From positions 124,001 through 188,000 of the forward strand of contig NZ_CANMFF010000006.1 of the NCBI RefSeq assembly GCF_947497005.1: 64,000 nt of DNA. The letters run 5' to 3'. Source of the stretch: an uncultured Ruegeria sp. Lineage in GTDB: Bacteria; Pseudomonadota; Alphaproteobacteria; Rhodobacterales; Rhodobacteraceae. The notes below the pieces were generated by a model that ran no database searches, was not told where the DNA came from, and saw only the letters and a program-made list of their open reading frames with translations. Positions 18,714 to 26,827 of the stretch are shown one piece after another. The position numbers and the translations under genes were made by a program. Numbering within the stretch: the first letter of the stretch is position 1; the number at the start of each line of letters is the position of its first letter.

Positions 18714-19481
18714 TCAGGTCGCCTTGTAGGTCCAGCGATAGACAGGCGGGGTCGGTCCTTTGTTCCGACCGCCTTGCTGCATCTGTTCCCACGCATGGGC
18801 GAGAATTCCTACAGATCGGGACAGGCAGAAGAGGCCGCGTGCCAGTGGAGGCGCAAAGCCGAGCTCGGCATAGATAACTGCCGTGGCACCATCTATATTC
18901 ATCGGCACGGGCTTCCCTTTGCGCCTCGCCAACTCTGCTTCTATGGCTTGCCCGGTCCGCGCGAAACGACCACCACAAGCTCCGTCTTTCACAGCTTCGG
19001 TGACCAGCGCCATCAGGCGCGGGGCACGGGGATCTATAGGGGTGTGGAATCGATGACCAAAACCCGGCAATATCTTTCCTTCGCTATCGATCCAGTCATC
19101 CAGCGCCTGTTCCAACCGGCCAGGATGTTCCGTTACGAAGTGGTATAGGGTGACGGCCTGCTCACCAGCCCCACCATGAATGTTCCCCAGCATATTCACA
19201 GCGCTCGCCATCGCGTTGTTGAGGGGCAGGCCACAGGTCACGGCCATACGCGCAGTTGCGATTGACGGCGCTTGAGGCCCGTGATCAACGGCTGCGACCA
19301 AGGCCGCCTCGAACAGACGTGCCTGCGCCTCAGATGGGTGATCACCGCGCACCATGAACCAAATCATTTCCGCAAAGCTGAGATGTCCGATCAGATTCTG
19401 GATCGGTTCACCTCGCAGGTCGATCCGACCAGGTTCCATATCGATGATGGATGTTGTCCACCAATTGGACACATCGCTCAT
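18714..19481 (-). CDS. Citryl-CoA lyase-like protein (citrate synthase fold)
   Basis: At 255 residues this is shorter than true citrate synthase (about 430) and matches the citrate-synthase-fold citryl-CoA lyase domain. Candidate catalytic residues are H102 (NIHGGAGEQ), H143 (LPGFGHRFH) and D197 (MNIDGATAVIYAELG). The expected reaction is cleavage of citryl-CoA or a close analogue to acetyl-CoA and a 2-oxo acid. The gene start overlaps the stop of the upstream CoA-transferase by four bases, and TctA, TctB and TctC genes lie further upstream on the same strand. Uptake, CoA activation and cleavage of a tricarboxylate-like substrate is therefore a coherent scheme. The exact substrate (citrate, citramalate or similar) is not determined. 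Confidence 0.85.
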   Translation of the reverse strand: MSDVSNWWTTSIIDMEPGRIDLRGEPIQNLIGHLSFAEMIWFMVRGDHPSEAQARLFEAALVAAVDHGPQAPSIATARMAVTCGLPLNNAMASAVNMLGNIHGGAGEQAVTLYHFVTEHPGRLEQALDDWIDSEGKILPGFGHRFHTPIDPRAPRLMALVTEAVKDGACGGRFARTGQAIEAELARRKGKPVPMNIDGATAVIYAELGFAPPLARGLFCLSRSVGILAHAWEQMQQGGRNKGPTPPVYRWTYKAT

Positions 19482-20662
19482 ATGACGCCTTCCTTGCTCA
19501 ACGCGTCAATCTCGGCGCCGGACAATCCGATTTCAGACCAGATAGCTGTGTTATCGGCCCCGAGCTTTGGTGGGGCAGTATGTGGCATTCGCCGCACGCC
19601 ATCCATCACAACGGGACTGCCTGCAAGCTTCATGTCTTCGCCCTGAACCTTTAAAGATCCAATCAGGCCGCGACCTGAGAGCTGTTCGTCAGCAAGCGCT
19701 TCGGGCACGGAAAGAACCTGCCCGGTAGGGACACCAATGGCATTGAGTTCCCTAACCCAGTCTGCCGCTGATTTGGTTTGCAGTGTTTGCTCAAGCTCCT
19801 CGCGAAGGGCGTGGCGGTTTCGTTTACGGTCTTCCCGCGTTGCATAACCGGGATTGTTCAACAGTTCAGGCCGCCCCAGATGACGGGCAAGAGTCTGCCA
19901 TTGCTCGTCTCGGTTGGCCGCAATATTGATCGGGCCATCAAGCGTTGCAAATGTACCTGAGGGGGCAGAGGTGATATTTTCGTTTCCATGCGCCCCCGGC
20001 ATGACGTCACCCACCAGATAGTTCGACACAACCCACCCCATTGTCGAGATCACGGCTTCGGACATTGCAACATCCAGATACGTTCCACGTGGGTTGGCGT
20101 TCAATGCTGCAGCGACTGCAAAGGCGGCGGTCATCCCTCCGACTGTGTCCGCCAAAGGATAGCCCACGCGATAGGGCGCAGTGTCGGGGTCTCCGGTAAT
20201 CGACATCACGCCACTAATACCCTGAACGATTTGATCATAAGCAGGATCGCCTCGACGGGGACCATCTTGACCGAACCCGCTGACGGCGCAGTAGATCAGG
20301 TTGGGATTGACGTCCCGCAGAACGTCGTAGCCAAGACCCAAACGATCCATGACACCAGGCCGGAAGTTCTCGACCAAAACATCAGCCGTTTGGACAAGGT
20401 GTTTCAGCAACGCTTTGCCCTTGTCGGACTTCATGTCTAACGTGACAGATTTCTTCTCGGCATTTTGCGCCAGAAAACTGATCCCCATGCCCGCTGTGTT
20501 TCGGACCGGGTCAGCGCCCAAAACGCGGGCAAGGTCGCCGCCACCGGGGCGTTCGACCTTGATCACTTCGGCCCCCATCAGGGCCAGTTGGTAGCAGCAA
20601 TACGGACCCGCGAGGACATTTGTCAGATCGAGGACCCGTATTCCTGCCAGAGGTTCAGTCAC
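19478..20662 (-). CDS. Class III CoA-transferase (CaiB/BaiF family)
   Basis: This is a CoA-transferase of about 394 residues. The N-terminal VLDLTNVLAGPYCCYQLALM is the family opening. ENFRPGVMDRLGLGYD follows, then the nucleophile region GDPAYDQIVQGISGVMSITG with the expected Asp. I start it at a GTG at 20662 that overlaps the TctA stop by eight bases; an upstream in-frame ATG at 20725 lies deep inside tctA and adds an atypical cysteine-rich lead. Its stop overlaps the lyase start by four bases. Activation of an imported di- or tricarboxylate by CoA transfer is the likely role. The CoA donor is unknown. Confidence 0.92.
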   Translation of the reverse strand: MTEPLAGIRVLDLTNVLAGPYCCYQLALMGAEVIKVERPGGGDLARVLGADPVRNTAGMGISFLAQNAEKKSVTLDMKSDKGKALLKHLVQTADVLVENFRPGVMDRLGLGYDVLRDVNPNLIYCAVSGFGQDGPRRGDPAYDQIVQGISGVMSITGDPDTAPYRVGYPLADTVGGMTAAFAVAAALNANPRGTYLDVAMSEAVISTMGWVVSNYLVGDVMPGAHGNENITSAPSGTFATLDGPINIAANRDEQWQTLARHLGRPELLNNPGYATREDRKRNRHALREELEQTLQTKSAADWVRELNAIGVPTGQVLSVPEALADEQLSGRGLIGSLKVQGEDMKLAGSPVVMDGVRRMPHTAPPKLGADNTAIWSEIGLSGAEIDALSKEGVI

Positions 20663-22166
20663 CTTCTGCAACCCCTGCAGCCCGTGCCCGAGCGCGGCCC
20701 GCACGATAGCTGGGCAGCAGCACAAGCAGCACCGCGATAGCCAACAGACCCAGCGTCATCGGACGTTCCCAGATGAACGCGATGCCGTCATAAAGCTGCA
20801 TCGACCGGGCGAAGTTATCTTCCATCATGCCGCCCAGGATGAATCCGATCAGAAGCGGTGCCAGCGGATAATCGGCAAACTTCAAGGCCGTCGCGCAGAC
20901 ACCGAAGCCAACAAGTATCAACAGTTCAGTTGCATTGTTCTGGCCGATATAGGCCCCCATCAGGGTGAAGAACAAAATGAAGGGGATCAGGTAATTACGC
21001 GGAACAGACAGCACTTTGGCGATATACGGGATCAAGGGCAGGTTAAGGATCAGCAGCACGAGGTTGCCGATGAACATCGACATGATAACTGCCCAGAAGA
21101 TTTGCGGCTCGTCCAGCATCAGGCGCGGGCCCGGCGTTACGTTCAATGCGATCAGAGCGCCAAGAAGGATCGCGGTAGTGCCAGACCCCGGGATACCCAG
21201 CGTCAGCAGCGGCACGAAAGACCCGGTGCAAGCCGCATTGTTTGCCGATTCAGGAGCCGCAAGACCCTTGATTGAGCCTTTGCCGAATTCTTCCTGTTCG
21301 TCTTTCGGGGCGATGTTGCGTTCGACCGCATAGCCGAGGAAACTTGCAATCGTAGCGCCTGCACCGGGCAGGACGCCGATGAAGAACCCTTGTATCGATT
21401 GGCGACCAATCACAGGTGCGATAGCCTTGGCTTCACTGCCAGATATCCGCAGGTCTTTGATCTCGCCATCATCTCCTTGAAGGTCTTTTGGTTTGAGCAC
21501 CAGAAACAGCGCTTCTGGCAAGGCGAACATGGCCATTGCCAAGGTGATGAACCCAAATCCGGACTGCAGGTCCATGATACCCATGGTGAATCTCGGCAAG
21601 TTGAACAATGCGCCTTCGCCCACGGTTGCCATGATCAGCCCGAGAAGCGTCATAATGACCGCTTTGGCAACTTGTCCTGTTCCTGCAAAGGCGGCGATGG
21701 CCGACAGGCCCACGACCATAAGCGCGAAGTATTCAGCCGAGTGGAACAACAGAGCGACAGAGGACAGGGCAGGGGCGAAGACCATCAGCAAAATGGCACC
21801 AATTGTACCGCCTGCAAAACTTGCGATTGCAGCAATGGTCAACGCTTTTCCTGCTTTGCCCTGGCGGGCCATTGGGTATCCGTCAAAGCTGGAGGCGACA
21901 GTACCCGCGACCCCCGGCGCATTCAGCAGGATGGAAGAGGTAGAGCCGCCAAATATGGCTCCGTAATATACACCGGCCAGCAGGATCAGCGCTGCTGAAG
22001 GATCCCCCATGGAAATCGCGACCGGGATCATGATGGCGATGATCGACATCGGTCCAAGACCCGGCAGCATTCCAATGAATGTGCCGATCAGGCAACCTGC
22101 GATTACCATCAGAAGGTTTTGTATGGAGAATGCCGTTTGCAGGCCGATCAGAAGTCCTTCAAGCAT
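20655..22166 (-). CDS. tctA: Tripartite tricarboxylate transporter large permease TctA
   Basis: This roughly 503-residue inner-membrane permease has about 12 predicted spans. Hallmarks are GMLPGLGPMSIIAIMIPVAI near the N-terminus, YYGAIFGGSTSSILLNAPG and GVLPGAGATIASFLGYAVE, the duplicated glycine/proline-rich motifs of TctA. I start at the ATG at 22166; the longer frame runs back into tctB. Only one base separates this ATG from the tctB stop. With TctB and the secreted TctC it forms a secondary transporter for carboxylates that uses the ion gradient. The downstream CoA-transferase and lyase genes overlap, so the imported acid is probably their substrate. Confidence 0.95.
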   Translation of the reverse strand: MLEGLLIGLQTAFSIQNLLMVIAGCLIGTFIGMLPGLGPMSIIAIMIPVAISMGDPSAALILLAGVYYGAIFGGSTSSILLNAPGVAGTVASSFDGYPMARQGKAGKALTIAAIASFAGGTIGAILLMVFAPALSSVALLFHSAEYFALMVVGLSAIAAFAGTGQVAKAVIMTLLGLIMATVGEGALFNLPRFTMGIMDLQSGFGFITLAMAMFALPEALFLVLKPKDLQGDDGEIKDLRISGSEAKAIAPVIGRQSIQGFFIGVLPGAGATIASFLGYAVERNIAPKDEQEEFGKGSIKGLAAPESANNAACTGSFVPLLTLGIPGSGTTAILLGALIALNVTPGPRLMLDEPQIFWAVIMSMFIGNLVLLILNLPLIPYIAKVLSVPRNYLIPFILFFTLMGAYIGQNNATELLILVGFGVCATALKFADYPLAPLLIGFILGGMMEDNFARSMQLYDGIAFIWERPMTLGLLAIAVLLVLLPSYRAGRARARAAGVAEGD

Positions 22167-22167
22167 G

Positions 22168-22650
22168 TCAGCCTCCGAAAATGCCCGGCAAGGGGCGCAT
22201 GTAGATGCCAAGAACTTCCTGAACCAGATACCAGACCGAGCCGGCGGCGATCAGTGCGACAGGCAGCATGATGTGCCATTTGCGTTCACCCAGAATGAAA
22301 GCTCCGAGGATCAGGAAGGCCGAGGTCGAGATCAGAAAACCAACGGGACGCAGGCAGAGCGCGTAGACAACCATAAGGCCCAAGAGCATCAGCGCCTGAC
22401 TCAGATGGTATTCACCCAAGCGTCGGTAATCGATGTCGGCTTCTTTGGGTTCCGCTTTTTCGAAACCCAGCAAAATGATCGTAGTGGTGATGATACCCAA
22501 AACAGACAGCACTTTTGGGAATGTGCTTGGCCAGATAGGGTTTCGCTGCATGAAGGGGGGAAGGCCGCTATCCATCGTGAACCACGCAGCGTAGCCATAT
22601 GTTAAACAAACACCCAGAAGAACGAGCGCGATCCAGCGATCCAGCGCCAT
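22168..22650 (-). CDS. tctB: Tripartite tricarboxylate transporter small permease TctB
   Basis: This is a four-helix inner-membrane protein of about 160 residues typical of TctB: helices near residues 5-22, 40-58, 75-95 and 115-150. The start is the ATG at 22650, directly after aaaaaggagag. An ATG eight codons upstream would place the ribosome site inside the gene, so it is rejected. TctB sequences are poorly conserved, and the call relies on topology, length and position between tctC and tctA. Confidence 0.9.
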   Translation of the reverse strand: MALDRWIALVLLGVCLTYGYAAWFTMDSGLPPFMQRNPIWPSTFPKVLSVLGIITTTIILLGFEKAEPKEADIDYRRLGEYHLSQALMLLGLMVVYALCLRPVGFLISTSAFLILGAFILGERKWHIMLPVALIAAGSVWYLVQEVLGIYMRPLPGIFGG

Positions 22651-22715
22651 GAGGCCCTCTCCTTTTTTTGTCATTGGGGATGGCAGAGCGGCGATCCGCT
22701 CTGCCAGAACTGGCT

Positions 22716-23696
22716 TTAGAGGAAGCCCAGCTTTTTCATCAGATCGCCGATCTGCTGTTCTTGCTGCTCCAGGAACGACTGGAAGTCAGCGCCCGAGTTG
22801 TGGATGTTGACCCAACCGTTACGCGCACGAACCTCTTCCCATTCCGGGGTATCGTACATCTTGGCAATCGCGTCCTGATAGGCAACAATTTTGTCTTCAG
22901 GCAGGCCTGGGGCTCCGAAAAAGCCGCGCCAGTTCACGAAGGTCGTATCAATGCCCTGTTCTTTCATGGTTTTCGCATCAGGGGCAGCGTCAACGCGCTC
23001 GTCCGAGGTAACGCCAATGATCTTGACTTCACCCGCATTCGACAGATCCACAGCTTCCGAGAAACCGGTAGACAAAGCTGCGATTTCACCCGATAGCAGC
23101 GCTGCCATGGCCTTACCGCCAGCGTCATACGGGATGTATTTTACCCCAAGAGCGTCTTTGCCAGCCGCTTCCATCACCATCGCAGCGACCAGATGATCCA
23201 TGCCGCCCGGAACAGAGCCGCCGCCAATTGCTGTGCTGCCCGGGTCGGCATCAAACGCAGCAAGCAGATCATCCATCGAATTGATCGGACTGTCCTTGCC
23301 TACAACGATGGCCGCATAATCTCCGATAGTGCCCGACACCAATGTCAGATCGCGGAAATTGTGCGGGAACACACCTGTCAACGAACGGATAACGATTGGC
23401 GTGGAGTTCACCATCAGCGTTCCGTGGTTGCTGTCCGCGTTTTCGATCAGGAACCCGATGGCTTTACCGCCACCGCCACCCGACATGTTTTCATAGGAAG
23501 CAGTGCCCACAAGGCCTGCGTTTGTCAGCGCTTCGCCAGTGCCGCGGGCAGTGCCGTCCCAGCCACCGCCGGCGCCGCCGGGAATCAGAAAGTGGATGCT
23601 GTCCAAAACCTGATCTTCAGCCAGAGATGGTCCTGCCAGACCAAATGCAGCCACAGCTGCGATCAGGGCCCGACGGCCCAGTGTAAATGTCGTCAT
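22716..23696 (-). CDS. tctC: Tripartite tricarboxylate transporter receptor TctC (Bug family)
   Basis: This periplasmic binding protein of about 326 residues has a signal peptide (TLGRRALIAAVAAFGLAGPS, cleaved near SLA-E). The mature part carries Bug-family signatures FLIPGGAGGGWDGTARGTGEAL and GGGSVPGGMDHLVAAMVMEA. An aggag site precedes the ATG at 23696. It captures the carboxylate and presents it to TctAB. Divergence from the TctDE two-component genes (about 108 bp between starts) places the control region between them. In related systems the Bug protein can also touch the sensor kinase. Substrate not shown by sequence. Confidence 0.94.
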   Translation of the reverse strand: MTTFTLGRRALIAAVAAFGLAGPSLAEDQVLDSIHFLIPGGAGGGWDGTARGTGEALTNAGLVGTASYENMSGGGGGKAIGFLIENADSNHGTLMVNSTPIVIRSLTGVFPHNFRDLTLVSGTIGDYAAIVVGKDSPINSMDDLLAAFDADPGSTAIGGGSVPGGMDHLVAAMVMEAAGKDALGVKYIPYDAGGKAMAALLSGEIAALSTGFSEAVDLSNAGEVKIIGVTSDERVDAAPDAKTMKEQGIDTTFVNWRGFFGAPGLPEDKIVAYQDAIAKMYDTPEWEEVRARNGWVNIHNSGADFQSFLEQQEQQIGDLMKKLGFL

Positions 23697-23804
23697 GATG
23701 TCCTCCCGTTTGACAACCGGCCGCATGGCGGCTCAGATTGGGTGGAACAAAATCACATCAACCTGACATCAACCTGTCACGCGCGAAAATACTGCGGAAA
23801 CCCC

Positions 23805-24473
23805 ATGAAATTCCTGCTAGTGGAAGACAATATTGATCTGGCCAACGCCGTCTGCTCACGCATGAGGTTAGACGGACATGTAATTGATCATGCATCAAAA
23901 CTGGACGACGCAACTGCCTTTGTCGCAACACAGGAATACGATTTGATCCTGCTGGACATCATGCTGCCGGATGGGGACGGTCGCGACTTTCTGAAACGGC
24001 ATCGCGCAAGCCATCTGGACACACCCGTGATCGTTTTGACGGCCCGCAGTCAGGTTTCAGATCGAATCGGATCACTCGATCTGGGGGCCGATGACTACGT
24101 CACCAAACCTTTCGATCACGCCGAACTCGAAGCCCGGTGCCGCGCTGTTCTGCGTCGCAAATCCGGAAACGCCAAGACAACGATCGAGGTGGGGGGCATT
24201 GTCTTTGATCCTTTGGCGGGTCATCTGACTGTAGGGGATGAAACCGTTTCGTTGCGCAACCGGGAACTGCGCCTTCTGGAATTGTTCATCAACGCTCCCG
24301 GTCAGGTGTTTTCAAAACAAAAACTCACGGACCGGCTTTTTGCATATGACGACGATGTCTCGGACAACGCTATCGAGGTCTATGTTGGCCGTCTTCGCAA
24401 ACATCTTGAGCCTTCGGATCTGAAAATCACTACGCTTCGCGGCCTTGGATACAGGCTGGATCATGCCTCCTGA
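23805..24473 (+). CDS. OmpR-type response regulator (TctD-like)
   Basis: This is a 222-residue response regulator with a receiver domain at 1-115 (acidic residues E7/D8, phospho-acceptor D51 in ILLDIMLPDGDG, and VTKPFDHAELEARCRAVLRR). An OmpR/PhoB winged helix follows at about 130-220 (VSLRNRELRLLELFINAPGQ, then DNAIEVYVGRLRKHL). The real start is the ATG at 23805; a long open frame upstream of it is antisense to tctC and not coding. It is divergent from the tctCBA operon and overlaps the kinase gene by 11 bp. TctD-type regulators switch on the tricarboxylate transporter when the substrate is present. Confidence 0.93.
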   Translation: MKFLLVEDNIDLANAVCSRMRLDGHVIDHASKLDDATAFVATQEYDLILLDIMLPDGDGRDFLKRHRASHLDTPVIVLTARSQVSDRIGSLDLGADDYVTKPFDHAELEARCRAVLRRKSGNAKTTIEVGGIVFDPLAGHLTVGDETVSLRNRELRLLELFINAPGQVFSKQKLTDRLFAYDDDVSDNAIEVYVGRLRKHLEPSDLKITTLRGLGYRLDHAS

Positions 24474-25830
24474 TCCCTATGTGTCAGGTTCGCTCCGGAA
24501 CAGGCTGGTTCTGACGTTGATCGGGGGTGCGGCGATCCTTGCGTTCCTTTTGTTCATCGCGGTTCGAAACTATGCCGCTCAGGTCGCGCAACAGGGGCAG
24601 GACAATATTCTTGGGGCATCCGTAACATCGATTCTGGATGCGGCAGCTCTGCGCGAAGGTGAGTTGGAGGTCGATATTCCTTATGGCGCCTTTGCTATGC
24701 TGAGCACTCCGTCCGATGATCGGGTTTTCTACGCGATCTTTCAAGATGGGGAATTTCTGTCCGGATATGAAGACCTGCCGCCGATCAAAGGGCAATTCAA
24801 CAGCAAGTGGAGCTTTCAGTCCAGTCAGATACGGGGCGAGTCAATCCGTCAGGTTAGCGCCAGCCGAACCCTTGTGGGCCTGAACAGGCAAACCGTTATC
24901 GAGGTCGCATTGGGTCAGACTCAGGACGCGCTGGCGGAAACACTGGACCAGATTTCGCGGAACGCGGCGATTTTGGGCATCGGGTTCTTCGCCCTGGCCA
25001 CAGCTCTGTCCTTTTGGGCAACATCATCCACCATTGGGCAATTGAACAGGCTAACGACCTCTGTCACTCGTCGTGGCCCGCAGGATCTTAGCCCATTCAA
25101 AAAGCCGGTACCCCGCGAAATGGCCCCGTTGGTGGCGTCGCTGAACTCATTGATGGGGCGACTGGATCAGTCATTGAGCCAGTCAGAGGATTTCATCGCT
25201 GAGGCTGCCCATCGGGTACGCACCCCGCTGGCAACCGTCAGATCTTACGCTGATGCCACTTTGCAGAGAGTCGAAAAGGAAGAAAATCGCGAGGCTTTGC
25301 GCTCGATGGTGCGGGCGATTGATGAAAGCTCCCGCGCGGCGGGGCAATTGCTGGATCACGCGATGATCACATTCCGGGCCGACCACCTGGAGCGGGAAGA
25401 CATTGATCTGAACGCCTTGATCCGTGATCTGGTGCAGCGTCTGACGCCAATAGCCGAGATGAAGGACTTGTCTTTATACCTGAGCGGCGATCCACAGGTT
25501 TCATATTCGGGTGATCCCATTCTCCTTCAGAATGCTGTGCGCAACATGATCGACAACGCGCTAAAATATGCCCCCGCTGACAGTTCAGTCCGCATTGAGA
25601 TCACATCACAACCACATATTCAGATCCGTGTAAAAGACCGTGGGCCCGGTTTCCCCCTGAACGAAATCGACACCCTGACGCGGCGATTCGAGCGCGGAAA
25701 GAACGCAAGCGGTACCATCGGGTCGGGATTGGGCCTGACTATTGTTCAGGACGTCGCAACGGCACATGGCGGGACGCTTGAACTCGCAAATCGGCAAGGG
25801 GGTGGTGCGTGCGTTACGTTATCGCTTTAA
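24463..25830 (+). CDS. Membrane sensor histidine kinase (TctE-like)
   Basis: This is a 455-residue two-pass kinase. TM1 is at about residues 12-33 and a periplasmic sensor region at 34-165 (TctE N-like, with AFAMLSTPSDDRVFYAIFQD). TM2 is at about 169-190, followed by HAMP, HisKA with H250 (AEAAHRVRTPLATVRSYAD), and HATPase_c with N364 (NMIDNALKYA), DRGPGFP and GSGLGLTIVQDV. The start overlaps the response-regulator stop, and the end overlaps the next gene, a secreted binding protein, by 22 bp. All three are therefore translated as one unit. It should sense the TctC ligand, the ligand-loaded receptor, or the product of the overlapping gene. Confidence 0.93.
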   Translation: MPPDPYVSGSLRNRLVLTLIGGAAILAFLLFIAVRNYAAQVAQQGQDNILGASVTSILDAAALREGELEVDIPYGAFAMLSTPSDDRVFYAIFQDGEFLSGYEDLPPIKGQFNSKWSFQSSQIRGESIRQVSASRTLVGLNRQTVIEVALGQTQDALAETLDQISRNAAILGIGFFALATALSFWATSSTIGQLNRLTTSVTRRGPQDLSPFKKPVPREMAPLVASLNSLMGRLDQSLSQSEDFIAEAAHRVRTPLATVRSYADATLQRVEKEENREALRSMVRAIDESSRAAGQLLDHAMITFRADHLEREDIDLNALIRDLVQRLTPIAEMKDLSLYLSGDPQVSYSGDPILLQNAVRNMIDNALKYAPADSSVRIEITSQPHIQIRVKDRGPGFPLNEIDTLTRRFERGKNASGTIGSGLGLTIVQDVATAHGGTLELANRQGGGACVTLSL

Positions 25831-26816
25831 TTTTCTTCAGCCTTCCCGTCATGGCTGCCGCGCAAACCTGGGAAGACAGGCAGATATTCAATGCCGCAGC
25901 AGAAGAGGCGCATATTCGTGTCATCTCAAGCACGGACACCTTTCTCTTTGAGCCCCTGATTGCCGAGTTTATTAGAGAAAATCCCGGCATTTCGGTCGAA
26001 TACATGGTGACCGGCACCGCAGACATCGACCGTATTGTCCGTGCTGCGCCTGAAGATTTCGATGTCGTCATTTCCAGCGCGATGGATTTGCAACTGAAGC
26101 TTGCAAATGATGGATTTGGGCGCGTCATCGACGACATCTCGCTGCCATCCTGGGCGCAATGGCATCAAAGCCTATTTGCCTTTACTTCCGAACCGGCGAC
26201 AATCGTTGTGAACCGTGCAGCCTTTGCCAACGGTCTCGTTCCAGAGACCCGACAGCAACTGATCGAAATCCTGCGTCTGCGACCGGATGACTTTCGAGGG
26301 CGGGTTGGCACATACGACATACGCAAATCCGGCCTTGGTTATCTATTTGCAACGCAGGATGCCCGCGCATCCGAGACCTATTGGCGGCTTATGGAAGTGA
26401 TGGGTGGTCTTGATGTACGCCTCTACTGCTGTTCGGCCGACATGATTGATGATCTTGTCAACGGGGAAATCGCTGTGGCCTACAACGTCTTGGGCAGCTA
26501 TGCAGACGCCCGTACCGGAAGCAAAGATACATTGGAAATTATTCTGCCGTCGGATTTTCAAACGACCATGATGCGGACAGCTATGGTACTAAACGGAACC
26601 GCCCACCCGAATGCCGCCGCCGAATTTCTCGGGCACCTGGTTTCGAACCGATCCGGGCGGTCAGAGGACGCCTTTGCGCTCCCACCATTGGCCCCTTATG
26701 AAACACGCACAGAACGAGAAACGATAGGGTTGGACCCAGCTCTCATGACATTTTTGGACCGGTTGAAACGCCGCCGCTTTCTGACCGAATGGGAAAACGC
26801 GGTTATCCAGAGATAA
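25809..26816 (+). CDS. Orphan extracellular solute-binding protein (iron/polyamine type fold)
   Basis: This secreted protein of 335 residues begins at a GTG inside the kinase gene (22-bp overlap). A signal peptide is clear (RYVIALIFFSLPVMAAAQ). The body resembles periplasmic type II binding proteins of the Fe(III)/spermidine class: VISSTDTFLFEPLIAEFIRE at the N-lobe start, DVVISSAMDLQLKLANDGFG, and GEIAVAYNVLGSYA. No permease or ATPase gene accompanies it. A CC pair (near residue 202, YCCSAD) is unusual and may form a disulfide or metal site. The tight linkage suggests a periplasmic accessory sensor for the TctE-like kinase rather than a transporter component. That role is inferred. Confidence 0.85.
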   Translation: MRYVIALIFFSLPVMAAAQTWEDRQIFNAAAEEAHIRVISSTDTFLFEPLIAEFIRENPGISVEYMVTGTADIDRIVRAAPEDFDVVISSAMDLQLKLANDGFGRVIDDISLPSWAQWHQSLFAFTSEPATIVVNRAAFANGLVPETRQQLIEILRLRPDDFRGRVGTYDIRKSGLGYLFATQDARASETYWRLMEVMGGLDVRLYCCSADMIDDLVNGEIAVAYNVLGSYADARTGSKDTLEIILPSDFQTTMMRTAMVLNGTAHPNAAAEFLGHLVSNRSGRSEDAFALPPLAPYETRTERETIGLDPALMTFLDRLKRRRFLTEWENAVIQR

Positions 26817-26827
26817 CCGCGATCTCT

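Noticed and set aside
21390-21998. Plus-strand frames opposite tctA
   Set aside because: Rich in Gln, His, Gly and Arg, typical of antisense frames; tctA is certain.
23193-23804. N-terminal extension of the TctD-like regulator
   Set aside because: The extension is antisense to tctC. The receiver domain begins right at the ATG at 23805.
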